A DNA stretch of 64,000 nucleotides from Jiella soli (GTDB lineage Bacteria; Pseudomonadota; Alphaproteobacteria; Rhizobiales; Rhizobiaceae). The notes beneath the pieces were generated by a model. The model saw only the letters and a program-made list of their open reading frames with translations. It had not been told where the DNA came from and searched no databases. The stretch covers positions 579,636-643,635 of the forward strand of contig NZ_JAJAVB010000002.1 in the NCBI RefSeq assembly GCF_020615385.1, given 5' to 3'. Numbering within the stretch: the first letter of the stretch is position 1; each line of letters opens with the position of its first letter. The translations under genes were made by a program, and so were the position numbers. This document shows positions 9,115-17,323 of the stretch, piece after piece.

Positions 9115-9603
9115 TCACACCGTCGGGGCCAGCGCCTCCACCGGCGGGTCGACCGCCTCCTTCACCGTGCGGGTCACGATGTAGGTGAAATAGCGGGCGA
9201 TGCCGATCTCGCGCTCGAGCCAGCCGTCCATCAGCCGCTGATAGGCGTCGACATCGGGCGCGGCGACCTTGAGGATATAGTCGACGCCGCCGCCGACGGC
9301 CCAGCAGGCAACCACGGCCGGGCTGTCGCGCACCGCCCGTTCGAACCGCTCGAAATCGCCCTGCCGATGATGACCGAGCGTCACCTCCACCATGACCGTC
9401 GTCACCTTCGCCACCAGCCGCAAATCGAGGCGCGCGGTGTAACCGGTGACGATCCCCGCCGTTTCGAGCTTCTTCAGGCGGACCCAGCAGGGCGTCGGCG
9501 ACAGGCCCACCTTCTCGGCGAGGGCGAGCTTGGTGATCCGCCCTTCCCGCTGGATGGCGGCCAGGATCTTCAGGTCGAGTGCGTCGAGCTTCATGGATGA
9601 CAT
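9115..9603 (-). CDS. asnC: Lrp/AsnC-family regulator of the ectoine island
   Basis: A 162-residue Lrp/AsnC protein. The N-terminal helix-turn-helix (LDLKILAAIQREGRITK... LAEKVGLSPTPCWVRLKKLE) is followed by a RAM ligand-binding domain (about 70-145). An AsnC/Lrp gene is a standard member of ectoine-degradation clusters, called asnC or doeX, and is thought to modulate them with EnuR. I use the ATG at 9603; a longer frame to 9696 would begin inside the enuR start and adds 31 residues with no Lrp similarity. The gene is divergent from enuR across about 90 bases. Confidence 0.88.
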   Translation of the reverse strand: MSSMKLDALDLKILAAIQREGRITKLALAEKVGLSPTPCWVRLKKLETAGIVTGYTARLDLRLVAKVTTVMVEVTLGHHRQGDFERFERAVRDSPAVVACWAVGGGVDYILKVAAPDVDAYQRLMDGWLEREIGIARYFTYIVTRTVKEAVDPPVEALAPTV

Positions 9604-9666
9604 GTTCGGTCCGTCGGGCAAGTTTGTCCGCCGGCGCGGAACAAACCCTTGATCCTGTATTGTGGA

Positions 9667-9700
9667 TTGACATGATTTCAGGAAAACTGGTGTCATGACA
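9667..9700. promoter_or_regulatory. Candidate EnuR/AsnC control region: TTGACATGATTT plus TGTCATGACA
   Basis: TTGACATGATTT (9667-9678) recurs exactly at 11138-11149 before ehuA, and a perfect palindrome TGTCATGACA (9691-9700) overlaps the enuR start. The shared motif between the divergent asnC/enuR genes and the ehu promoter suggests one regulator for both. TTGACA would also serve as a -35 element. Which regulator binds is inference. Confidence 0.5.
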
Positions 9701-11077
9701 ATGTGGTTTCTGAACCGGGACGCTTTGAAGCGTCCGGTCTATCTCTCACTCGCCGACCAGATCGCCCGCGCGGTCCTGGATGGCAAGCTGGCGGTCGGTG
9801 CCCGGCTGCCCCCGCATCGCACGCTGGCCGACGATCTCCACGTCTCCGTGCAGACCGTCAGCCGCGCCTATGAGGAGCTGATCCGGCGCGGGCTCCTCTC
9901 CGGCGAGACCGGCCGCGGCACCTTCGTGCGGCCGCAGCGCAGCGAGGCCGCCCTGCCCTATCTGCCCGAGCGGCTCGGCGAACTCGTCGACCTGTCGATC
10001 CTGAAGCCGATCTGCGAGGACATGCATCTCGACAGGATGCGCAAGGCGCTGGTCTCGCTGGCCGAGAGCCTGCCGCCCTCGACGGTCCTGTCGTTTCGGC
10101 CGAACGTGATCTTCCCGCGCCACCGCTCGGTCGCGAGCGAATGGCTTAAGCTGTGCGGGCTCACCGTCCCGCCCTCCAACATCTGCCTGACCAACGGCGC
10201 GACCGGCGGCATGACCACGGCGCTCCTCGCCGTCGCGACGTCCGGCTCGACGATCGCCACCGAAGGCATCGGCTGCCACACGCTGATCCCGCTGGCGAGC
10301 TATCTCGGCCTGGAACTTGCCGGCCTCGAACTCGACGACGACGGCATCGTGCCGGAAGCCCTCGCCGAGGCCTGCGAGAAGAGCATCGTGCGGGCGCTCT
10401 TCGTCCAGCCCAACGTGATCAACCCCACGGCGACGCTGATGAGCCTGAAGCGCCGCGAGGCGCTGGTCGAGATCGCGCGGAAATACGATATCGCGATCAT
10501 CGAGGACGACGTGCTCGGCCCGCTGGTCGAGAAGCGGCCGCCGCCGATCGCTGCGCTGGCGCCCGAGCGCACGATCTACATCACCTCCTTCACCAAGACC
10601 GTCATGCCCGGGCTTCGCACCGGCTATCTCGCCGTTCCCGATCGCATGCTGTCGGCGGTCGTCAACCGGCATCTCGTGACCAACTGGATCGCGACGCCGA
10701 TGGTCGCCGAGATCGCGACGCGCTGGGTCGCCAACGGCACCGCGATGGAGCTCGTGAAGTGGCAGCGCCAGGCGATCCGCAAGCGCCAGGCGATCGCCCG
10801 CGAGCTGCTTTCCGGGATCGAGTTCAAGGCCCATCCGGAAGCGCTTCACGTCTGGCTGCCGCTGAGCGGCGGGCGCGAGGAAAGCCTGTTCATCGCGCAG
10901 GCGCGCCTGCGCGGCGTCGCCATCGCCCCCGGCAGTTCGTTCCGCACGGGCGAGGTCCGCCAGACGGCGGTCCGCATCTCGGTCGGCTCGACCAGCGAGG
11001 AGGAATTTCGCACCGGAATGGGGGTGATCTCCAGCCTGATCCGGTCCGATCCCGAGCCGTTGCTGCTGGCGATCTGA
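9695..11077 (+). CDS. enuR: EnuR, MocR/GntR-type PLP-dependent regulator of ectoine use
   Basis: A 460-residue MocR-type protein: GntR winged helix (about 10-80; ADDLHVSVQTVSRAYEELIR) joined to a class-I aminotransferase-like domain. Lys301 in SFTKTVMPG aligns with the PLP-binding lysine; EnuR of Ruegeria pomeroyi uses a lysine at almost the same position. Known EnuR proteins repress ectoine genes and are released by the pathway intermediates N-alpha-acetyl-diaminobutyrate and diaminobutyrate. Its position at the head of ehu-eut-doe and divergent from asnC supports the same role. Start ATG 9695; ATG 9701 is also possible. Confidence 0.9.
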   Translation: MTMWFLNRDALKRPVYLSLADQIARAVLDGKLAVGARLPPHRTLADDLHVSVQTVSRAYEELIRRGLLSGETGRGTFVRPQRSEAALPYLPERLGELVDLSILKPICEDMHLDRMRKALVSLAESLPPSTVLSFRPNVIFPRHRSVASEWLKLCGLTVPPSNICLTNGATGGMTTALLAVATSGSTIATEGIGCHTLIPLASYLGLELAGLELDDDGIVPEALAEACEKSIVRALFVQPNVINPTATLMSLKRREALVEIARKYDIAIIEDDVLGPLVEKRPPPIAALAPERTIYITSFTKTVMPGLRTGYLAVPDRMLSAVVNRHLVTNWIATPMVAEIATRWVANGTAMELVKWQRQAIRKRQAIARELLSGIEFKAHPEALHVWLPLSGGREESLFIAQARLRGVAIAPGSSFRTGEVRQTAVRISVGSTSEEEFRTGMGVISSLIRSDPEPLLLAI

Positions 11078-11116
11078 GCAGGACCCGCTCAGGAAACCGG
11101 CAGGCCCACCGAAATC

Positions 11117-11149
11117 GTCATGATTTTATTTTCCACATTGACATGATTT
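11117..11149. promoter_or_regulatory. Candidate promoter/operator of the ehu-eut-doe operon
   Basis: CATGATTT occurs twice (11119-11126 and 11142-11149, 23 bases apart), the second inside TTGACATGATTT at 11138-11149, identical to the copy upstream of enuR. TTGACA at 11138-11143 is a perfect -35 hexamer, 17 bases before GATCGT. It lies about 55-85 bases before the ehuA GTG. Confidence 0.5.
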
Positions 11150-11201
11150 GAAGCCCGCTAGATCGTAAGGTCACGCAGCTTCGATCAACCGGAACCACGC
11201 C

Positions 11202-11978
11202 GTGGCGGATCCCATCATCCAGCTCGACCATGTCGTCAAACGCTTCGGCGAACTCGTCGTGCTGGACAATCTCACCTTCGACGTCCAGCCGGGCGAGAAG
11301 ATTGCCCTGATCGGGCCCTCAGGCTCGGGCAAGACGACGATCCTGCGCCTGTTGATGACGCTGGAGACGCTGTCGGGCGGACACATCATCGTCGACGGTG
11401 AACAGCTCTTCCACATGAAGAAGCGCGATGCGCTGGTTCCCGCCGACGAGGCGCATCTCCACCGCATGCGCGCCAAGATCGGCATGGTCTTCCAGCACTT
11501 CAACCTCTTTCCGCACAAGTCGGTCCTCGACAATGTCACGCTGGCGCCGATGCTGACGCAGAAGGTGAAGCGCGCCGACGCCGAAAAGCGGGCGATGGAA
11601 CTCCTCGACATGGTCGGCATGGCCGAAAAGGCCAAGGCGATGCCGGCGCAGCTTTCCGGCGGCCAGAAGCAGCGCGTCGCGATTGCCCGCGCGCTGGCAC
11701 TCCAGCCGGAGATCATGCTGTTCGACGAGGTGACCTCGGCGCTCGATCCCGAGCTTGTCGAGGAGGTGCTGAACGTCATGCGGCTGCTCGCCAGCGAGAC
11801 CGACATGACCATGCTCCTCGTCACCCACGAGATGAACTTCGCCCGCGACTTCGCCGACCGCGTCCTGTTCTTCGATCGCGGCCGGATCGTCGAGCAGGGT
11901 CCGCCCGGCGAGATCTTCACCAACCCGCGAGAGGAACGCACGCAGGGCTTCCTGCGCAAGGTCCTCGCGGCGCATTGA
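11202..11978 (+). CDS. ehuA: EhuA, ATPase of the ectoine/hydroxyectoine ABC importer
   Basis: A 258-residue polar-amino-acid-type ABC ATPase. Walker A is GPSGSGKTT (about 38-46), the signature is LSGGQKQRVAIARAL and Walker B is IMLFDEVTSAL. The start is GTG at 11202, the only start codon that keeps the whole N-terminal strand (ADPIIQLDHVVKRFGE). It powers the EhuCD permeases with EhuB as binding protein. The order ehuABCD matches the Sinorhizobium meliloti ectoine system, although the ATPase alone could be that of any polar amino acid importer. Confidence 0.9.
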   Translation: MADPIIQLDHVVKRFGELVVLDNLTFDVQPGEKIALIGPSGSGKTTILRLLMTLETLSGGHIIVDGEQLFHMKKRDALVPADEAHLHRMRAKIGMVFQHFNLFPHKSVLDNVTLAPMLTQKVKRADAEKRAMELLDMVGMAEKAKAMPAQLSGGQKQRVAIARALALQPEIMLFDEVTSALDPELVEEVLNVMRLLASETDMTMLLVTHEMNFARDFADRVLFFDRGRIVEQGPPGEIFTNPREERTQGFLRKVLAAH

Positions 11979-12022
11979 GCCGTCCCCGACGGGACACGAC
12001 CAGACCAAGCACTGGAGCAATT

Positions 12023-12880
12023 ATGACAGCATCGACCCGACTGATCCGTAGCGCCCTTCTCGGCGTCTCCTTCGCAGCCGCGGCCCTCGCGGGCGCCACC
12101 GGCGCCTCCGCACAGGATGCGCTCCAGGCTCTGAAGGAGAAGGGCGAGGTCCGGATCGCCATCGGCAACGAGCCGCCCTATACCGAGCTGAAATCCGACG
12201 GCACGGTGTCGGGCGCGGCCCCGGACGTCGCCCGGGCGGTATTCAAGAAGCTCGGCATCGACAAGCTGGACCCCGTCGTCTCCGAATATGGCGCGATGAT
12301 CCCCGGCCTGCAGGCCGGCCGCTTCGACGCGGTGACCGCCGGCCTCTTCATGAAGCCGCAGCGCTGCAACGCGGTCGCCTATTCCGAGCCGGTGCTGTGC
12401 GATGCCGAGGCCTTCCTGGTGAAGAAGGGCAATCCGAAGAACCTCACCAGCTTCAAGTCGATCGCCGACAGCCCCGACGCCACCATCGGCGCGCCGGGTG
12501 GCGGCACCGAGGAGCGGCTCTCGCTCGAGGCCGGCGTGCCGCGCAGCCGCGTCATCGTCGTCCCTGACACCCAGAGCGGCCTGACCATGCTGCAGCAGGG
12601 GCGCATCGACGCCTATTCGCTGCCCGTCCTGTCGATCAATTCGCTCGCCGAAAAGGGCGGCGACGGCGTCGAGGTGATCGCGCCGGTCGAGGATTCTCCG
12701 ATCGCCTGCGACGGTGCGGCCTTCCCCAAGGGCGAGACGGCGCTCCGGGACGCCTTCGACGAGAAGCTCGCCGAGCTGAAGGAATCGGGCGAGTTCGCCA
12801 AGATCATCGAGCCCTACGGCTTCTCGGCCAAGGCCGCGATGGCGACCTCGCGCGAAAAGCTCTGCGCCGCAGCAGAGTAA
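12023..12880 (+). CDS. ehuB: EhuB, periplasmic ectoine/hydroxyectoine-binding protein
   Basis: A 285-residue family-3 solute-binding protein. The N-terminus has a Sec signal peptide (basic TRLIRS, hydrophobic LLGVSFAAAALAGATGAS, cleavage near ASA-QD). The mature part begins with ALKEKGEVRIAIGNEPPY, typical of this fold. EhuB proteins hold ectoine through an aromatic cage and acidic residues; I cannot align those residues with certainty. The ATG at 12023 follows GGAG at 12013. It lies 44 bases after ehuA. A 329-base gap containing a palindromic repeat separates it from ehuC. Confidence 0.9.
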   Translation: MTASTRLIRSALLGVSFAAAALAGATGASAQDALQALKEKGEVRIAIGNEPPYTELKSDGTVSGAAPDVARAVFKKLGIDKLDPVVSEYGAMIPGLQAGRFDAVTAGLFMKPQRCNAVAYSEPVLCDAEAFLVKKGNPKNLTSFKSIADSPDATIGAPGGGTEERLSLEAGVPRSRVIVVPDTQSGLTMLQQGRIDAYSLPVLSINSLAEKGGDGVEVIAPVEDSPIACDGAAFPKGETALRDAFDEKLAELKESGEFAKIIEPYGFSAKAAMATSREKLCAAAE

Positions 12881-13209
12881 GGGGCGGAGGGAGAGCGCCG
12901 ATGGGGACGTCCTCCCGTCGGCGCGACGCTTCGATAGCAAGCCGATGCCAAGGAGCATCTACGGGGACGGATAGCCGCGGATTTTGAGGCTTCGTCATTC
13001 TCGGCACCGTCCCGGGAATCCATGGGTGGCAGTTCAAGCGCCTGATCGAAGCCGCGAAATGCACGGCCTCCGACGTCCGACTGGATTCTCGGGACGGGGC
13101 CCGAGAATGACGACGCGTTGAGGCTGGCGCCTCCACTGTCTTGGCCGGGCTCGCCGTACGGCCCACCATCGTGCATCAGCACATCAACCCGCAAGGACCA
13201 ACCGCTTCC
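12881..13209. other. ehuB-ehuC spacer holding a palindromic repeat element
   Basis: No coding frame is convincing here. The long gap is unusual for this operon, whose other junctions are 4-124 bases or overlap. Its main content is the inverted repeat element at 12992-13113, listed separately. Confidence 0.7.
12992..13113. repeat. REP/RIME-like palindromic element inside the ehu operon
   Basis: The left arm (12992-13022, starting TCGTCATTCTCGG) and the reverse complement of the right arm (13082-13113) match over about 31 bases with few mismatches. Each arm is itself a hairpin, for example TTCTCGGG...CCCGAGAA in the right arm. CGTCATTC with TGGATTC at the inner ends is the pattern of dispersed intergenic palindromes known from Rhizobiales. 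Between binding-protein and permease genes, such hairpins often stabilise the upstream transcript. Confidence 0.8.
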
Positions 13210-13869
13210 ATGGACATGTGGCTCGGCTATCTGACGCTGATCCTGGAGGGTGCCTGGATCACCATCCAGCTGACGATCTATGGCTGCGTCTTCGCGCTTG
13301 TGGTCGCGATCGTGGCGGGGCTCGGCCGTATCTCGCGGTTCGCGCCGGTGCGCTGGCTCTCCGTCGCCTATGTCGAGTTCTTCCGCGGCACCTCGATCTT
13401 CGTCCAGCTGTTCTGGGCCTATTACGTCCTGCCGCTCGCCGGCTTCACCCTGTCGCCGATGCAGGCGGGCGTGCTCGCCCTCGGCCTCAATGTCGGCGCC
13501 TACGGCGCGGAGGTCGTGCGCAGCGCGATTCAGTCGGTCGATCGCGGTCAGCGCGAGGCCGGCATCGCGCTCAACCTCACCCGCGGCCAGCGCATGCGCC
13601 ACGTGATCTTCCCGCAGGCCTTTGCGGTGATGCTGCCGACCTTCGGCAACAACGCGATCGAACTCTTGAAGGGCACCGCCATCGTCTCCCTGATCTCGCT
13701 CTCCGACATGACCTTCCAGGCGCAGGTCGTGCGGGCGCAGACCGGCAACACGGCCATCCCCTTCGTCACCATTCTGATCCTCTATTTCGCGATCTCGTCG
13801 GTCATCTCCTTCGGCGTCAGGAAAGCCGAGAAGCGCGTCTCGCGCGGTCTCGAAGGCGTGAGGGGCTAA
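13210..13869 (+). CDS. ehuC: EhuC, ectoine ABC importer permease
   Basis: A 219-residue His/Glu/Gln/Arg-type permease. Hydrophobic segments include LTLILEGAWITIQLTIYGCV, ALVVAIVAGLGRIS and SVAYVEFFRGTSIFVQLFWAYYVL. The EAA loop that docks on the ATPase is REAGIALNLTRGQRMRHVIFPQA. The ATG at 13210 is chosen because the protein then starts with the usual short cytoplasmic MDMWLGYL; the in-frame upstream extension to 13141 runs out of the repeat element. It forms the pore with EhuD, whose gene begins 4 bases after this stop. Confidence 0.9.
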   Translation: MDMWLGYLTLILEGAWITIQLTIYGCVFALVVAIVAGLGRISRFAPVRWLSVAYVEFFRGTSIFVQLFWAYYVLPLAGFTLSPMQAGVLALGLNVGAYGAEVVRSAIQSVDRGQREAGIALNLTRGQRMRHVIFPQAFAVMLPTFGNNAIELLKGTAIVSLISLSDMTFQAQVVRAQTGNTAIPFVTILILYFAISSVISFGVRKAEKRVSRGLEGVRG

Positions 13870-13873
13870 GCCG

Positions 13874-14551
13874 ATGGATTGGGACTGGGGATTCGCCTGG
13901 CAGATCCTGCCGACCCTGCTCGAAGGCGCGAAGATCACCATCATCGCGACGCTGCTCGGCTTCGTCCTTGCGGCCGTGGCCGGCCTGATCCTCGCGGTGC
14001 TCCGCCGTTCGAAGACCCAGATGGTCTGCGTCCCGGCAAAGGCCTTCGTCGAGTTCGTGCGCGGCACGCCGCTGCTCGTGCAGCTCTACTTCCTGTTCTA
14101 CATCCTGCCCGATGCCGGGCTGACGCTTCCGCCGCTCGTCGCCGGCGTCATCGGCCTCGGCCTGCACTATGCGACCTACACGTCCGAGGTCTATCGCGCC
14201 GGCATCGAGAACGTGCCGCGCGGCCAGTGGGAGGCTGCCAAGGCCTGCAATCTCACGGTCCGGCAGACCTGGCTCCACGTGATCTTCCCGCAGGCGATCC
14301 TTCCGATGATCCCGGCGCTGGCGAACTATCTCATCGCCATGTTCAAGGAAACGCCGCTGCTTTCGGCGATCACCGTCCTCGAACTGATGAACCAGGCGCG
14401 CTCGATCGCCAACTACAATTATCGCTATCTCGAGCCGATCACCCTCGTCGGCGTCTTCTTCCTGGTGATCAGCCTGATCTCGGTGATCGGCATCAAATAT
14501 CTCGAACGGCGCTTCGGGGCCGGCGCCGGCCGCGGACGGGCCCTGTCATGA
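13874..14551 (+). CDS. ehuD: EhuD, ectoine ABC importer permease
   Basis: A 225-residue permease paralogous to EhuC. It has the leading segment ILPTLLEGAKITIIATLLGF, FVEFVRGTPLLVQLYFLFYI and the EAA loop EAAKACNLTVRQTWLHVIFP. Its TGA overlaps the eutA ATG (ATGA at 14548-14551), tying transport and catabolism into one transcript. The conserved FVEFxRGTP box marks it as a polar-amino-acid-type permease; the ectoine assignment comes from gene order. Confidence 0.9.
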   Translation: MDWDWGFAWQILPTLLEGAKITIIATLLGFVLAAVAGLILAVLRRSKTQMVCVPAKAFVEFVRGTPLLVQLYFLFYILPDAGLTLPPLVAGVIGLGLHYATYTSEVYRAGIENVPRGQWEAAKACNLTVRQTWLHVIFPQAILPMIPALANYLIAMFKETPLLSAITVLELMNQARSIANYNYRYLEPITLVGVFFLVISLISVIGIKYLERRFGAGAGRGRALS

Positions 14552-15324
14552 CCCCCGACATCGTCACGGCGAAGGCCCCCCTCACCTTCGATCCCCGCGC
14601 GATCGAGAAGCGCGTCGGCCTGATCCTGCTTGCCACCGACCACTCGACCGAGGCCGATTTCTCGCGTCTCGTCGCTTCGGCGCGCGTCGGCCTGTTCGCA
14701 ACGCGCATCGCCTACGCGAACCCGGTGACACCCGAGAACCTTCGCGCCATGCAGCCGCGGCTGGCGGAGGCGGCGGCGCTGATCCTACCGGAGGAAGACC
14801 TCGACGTCGTCTGCTTCTCCTGCACCTCGGCCTCGGTGGTGATCGGCGACAAGGCCGTCGCGGCGGCGATCCGCTCCGCCAAGCCAAATGTTCCGGTCGT
14901 CACGCCGGCCGACGCCGCCGCAAGGGGACTGCGAACGCTCGGGGCCAACCGCATCAGCGTGCTGACCCCCTATACGCCCGAGACCAGCGCTCCGATGGCG
15001 CGCTACTTCACCGAGGCGGGCTTTTCGATCGCGAGCTTCACCTGCCTCGGTCTCGAGGACGACCGCGAGATGGCCCGGATCGCCGAGGCGTCACTGGTGG
15101 AGGCCGCCGTGGCGGCGACGGCGCCGGACGCCGAAGCGCTGTTCATCTCCTGCACGGCTCTCCGTTCGGCGAGCGTCGCCGCCGAGATCGAGGAGCGGAT
15201 CGGGCGTCCGGTGGTGACGTCCAACCAGGCGAGCGCCTGGGCCTGCCTCGCCCATTGCGGCATCCTGCCGGACCGCCCCGATGCCGGCCGGCTGTTCGCC
15301 AACGCCCTTGCGGTCACGGTCTGA
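14548..15324 (+). CDS. eutA: EutA, Asp/Glu racemase-fold protein of hydroxyectoine conversion
   Basis: A 258-residue member of the maleate isomerase/arylmalonate decarboxylase group. The two cysteine motifs of this fold are present: CFSCTSASVVIG (about 91-102) and FISCTALRS (about 194-202), the second in the LFISCTALR form typical of EutA. EutA, EutB and EutC together are proposed to convert 5-hydroxyectoine to ectoine; the exact EutA step has not been proven biochemically as far as I know. It overlaps ehuD by 4 bases and lies 4 bases before eutB. Confidence 0.88.
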   Translation: MTPDIVTAKAPLTFDPRAIEKRVGLILLATDHSTEADFSRLVASARVGLFATRIAYANPVTPENLRAMQPRLAEAAALILPEEDLDVVCFSCTSASVVIGDKAVAAAIRSAKPNVPVVTPADAAARGLRTLGANRISVLTPYTPETSAPMARYFTEAGFSIASFTCLGLEDDREMARIAEASLVEAAVAATAPDAEALFISCTALRSASVAAEIEERIGRPVVTSNQASAWACLAHCGILPDRPDAGRLFANALAVTV

Positions 15325-15328
15325 TCCG

Positions 15329-16315
15329 ATGCCCATCGTCGCCCTGCCAGAGATCCAGGAGGCGGCCAGCCGCATCGCCGGGAACGTGAGGCGCACGCCG
15401 GTGGAGCTGTCGCACAGCCTGTCGGACCGGGCAGGCGTGCCGGTATACCTGAAGCTCGAACACCGGCAGATCACCGGCGCCTTCAAGCTGCGCGGCGCCA
15501 CCAATGCCGTCCTCAGCCTCTCCGCAGCCGACCGGGCGCGCGGCGTCGCCTGCGCCTCCACCGGCAATCACGGCCGGGCCCTTGCCCATGCTGCCTCGAA
15601 TCTCGGCATACGCTGCATCGTCTGCATGTCGAAGCTGGTGCCCGAGAACAAGCGCGACGCGATCGCCGCGCTCGGGGCCGAGGCGCGCATCGTCGGCAAG
15701 AGCCAGGACGAGGCGCAGCGCGAGGTCGACCGCCTCGTGGCGGAGGAAGGCTTCACCGACATCCCGCCCTTCGACCACCGCGCCATCGTCGCCGGCCAGG
15801 GCACGATCGGGCTGGAGATGCTGGACGACGTGCCGGAAGCCGAGACGATCCTCGTGCCGCTCTCCGGCGGCGGCCTGATCGCCGGCATCGCCGCGGCGGT
15901 GAAGGGCCGCAAGCCCGACGCCCGGGTGATCGGCATTTCGATGGAACGGGGTGCGGCGATGCAGGCAAGTCTTTCCGCCGGCCGCCCGGTCGAAGTCGAG
16001 GAACTGCCGACGCTTGCCGATTCTCTCGGCGGCGGCATCGGCCTTGCCAATTCATGGACCTTCGAAGCGGTGCGCGATCTCGTCGACGAAGTCGTGCTCC
16101 TCTCCGAAGCCGAGATCGCGGCGGGCATCCGCCACGCCTATTTCGAGGAGCGCGAGATCGTCGAGGGGGGCGCCGCCGTCGGCATCGCCGCGCTTCTCGC
16201 CGGCAAGGTGAGGCCGCAGGGACCCGTGGTGACGCTCCTGTCCGGCCGCAACATCGCCATGGACCTCCACCGTTCGGTGGTGAACGGCGCCGACAGCTTG
16301 GAGGCGCCTCGCTGA
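15329..16315 (+). CDS. eutB: EutB, PLP-dependent threonine dehydratase-like enzyme
   Basis: A 328-residue fold-type-II PLP enzyme. Lys53 in ITGAFKLRGA is the Schiff-base lysine, and PLSGGGLIAGIA is the phosphate-binding glycine loop. CASTGNHGRALA is the substrate-binding motif of the serine/threonine dehydratase group. In hydroxyectoine catabolism EutB is thought to eliminate the hydroxyl group. The start ATG 15329 lies 4 bases after the eutA stop, and the TGA overlaps the eutC ATG (TGATG). A generic threonine ammonia-lyase is the alternative without the context. Confidence 0.9.
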   Translation: MPIVALPEIQEAASRIAGNVRRTPVELSHSLSDRAGVPVYLKLEHRQITGAFKLRGATNAVLSLSAADRARGVACASTGNHGRALAHAASNLGIRCIVCMSKLVPENKRDAIAALGAEARIVGKSQDEAQREVDRLVAEEGFTDIPPFDHRAIVAGQGTIGLEMLDDVPEAETILVPLSGGGLIAGIAAAVKGRKPDARVIGISMERGAAMQASLSAGRPVEVEELPTLADSLGGGIGLANSWTFEAVRDLVDEVVLLSEAEIAAGIRHAYFEEREIVEGGAAVGIAALLAGKVRPQGPVVTLLSGRNIAMDLHRSVVNGADSLEAPR

Positions 16316-17307
16316 TGCCCGATATTCGCATTCTCACCGAAGCCGAGCTTCGGCAGTTCGTCACACTCGACCTCGATGTCGTCGCCGCCATCGAGGACGC
16401 CTTCGCGGCGCTGGCGACGAAGCCGGTCGCGATGCCGCCGATCATGCGCCTCGACATTCCCGAACATCGCGGCGAGGTCGACGTGAAGACCGCCTACGTG
16501 CCGGGTCTTTCCGGCTTCGCGATCAAGGTCAGTCCCGGCTTCTTCGACAATCCCAAGCTCGGCCTCCCGAGCGTCAACGGACTGATGATGCTCCTGTCCT
16601 CGACCACCGGGCTCGTCGAGGCACTGTTCCTCGACAACGGCTATCTCACCGACGTGCGGACCGCCGCCGCTGGCGCCGTCGCCGCAAGACACCTTGCCCG
16701 GCCCGATGCCGCGGTCGCGGCGATCCTCGGGGCCGGCGTGCAGGCGAAGCTGCAGCTGAAGGCGCTGACCCTGGTGCGCCCGATCGCCGAGGCGCGGATC
16801 TGGGCGCGCGATCCAGCCAGGGCGGAAGCGGCCGCCCGCGAGGCTTCGCAGGAACTCGGCATCGCCGTGACAGCCTCGCCCGACGCCCGCATGGCCGTGA
16901 AAGGCGCTGATATCGTCGTCACCACGACGCCCTGCGACACGCCTCTCCTTCTCGCCGACTGGCTGGAGCCCGGCCAGCACGTCACCGCCATGGGCTCTGA
17001 CGCCGAGCACAAGAACGAGCTCGACCCGGCGGCGCTCTTGAGGGCCGACCTCTATGTCGCCGACAGCCTCGCCCAGACCCGGCGGCTCGGCGAACTCCAC
17101 CATGCGATCGCCGCCGGCCTCGTCTCTGCGGACAAGGTCTTTCCGGAACTCGGCGCGATCGTCGCGGGTCGTGTCCCCGGCCGCCCCTCCTCCGACGCCG
17201 TGACCATCGCCGACCTCACCGGCACCGGCGTCCAGGACACGGCGATCGCGACCCTTGCCCATTCCCGCGCGCTCGCAGGCGACCGCGGCACCCGTTTCGC
17301 AACCTGA
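16315..17307 (+). CDS. eutC: EutC, ornithine cyclodeaminase/mu-crystallin-family dehydrogenase
   Basis: A 330-residue OCD/mu-crystallin-family protein. The Rossmann nucleotide loop is AAILGAGVQAKLQLKAL (about 137-153), and DVKTAYVPG near residue 60 holds the conserved lysine of the active site. TGTGVQDTAIA near the C-terminus is a family signature. It is proposed to act after EutB in turning hydroxyectoine into ectoine, as an NAD(P)-linked reductase. The gene shares one base with eutB and is 16 bases before doeA. Confidence 0.9.
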   Translation: MPDIRILTEAELRQFVTLDLDVVAAIEDAFAALATKPVAMPPIMRLDIPEHRGEVDVKTAYVPGLSGFAIKVSPGFFDNPKLGLPSVNGLMMLLSSTTGLVEALFLDNGYLTDVRTAAAGAVAARHLARPDAAVAAILGAGVQAKLQLKALTLVRPIAEARIWARDPARAEAAAREASQELGIAVTASPDARMAVKGADIVVTTTPCDTPLLLADWLEPGQHVTAMGSDAEHKNELDPAALLRADLYVADSLAQTRRLGELHHAIAAGLVSADKVFPELGAIVAGRVPGRPSSDAVTIADLTGTGVQDTAIATLAHSRALAGDRGTRFAT

Positions 17308-17323
17308 CAGGAAAGACGGCCCG

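Noticed and set aside
9604..9696. N-terminal extension of the AsnC-type regulator to 9696
   Set aside because: It covers the divergent promoter region and overlaps the enuR start, and the added residues have no Lrp similarity.
13141..13209. Upstream start for ehuC at 13141
   Set aside because: The extension comes from sequence next to the repeat element and is unlike permease N-termini; ATG 13210 gives the normal start.
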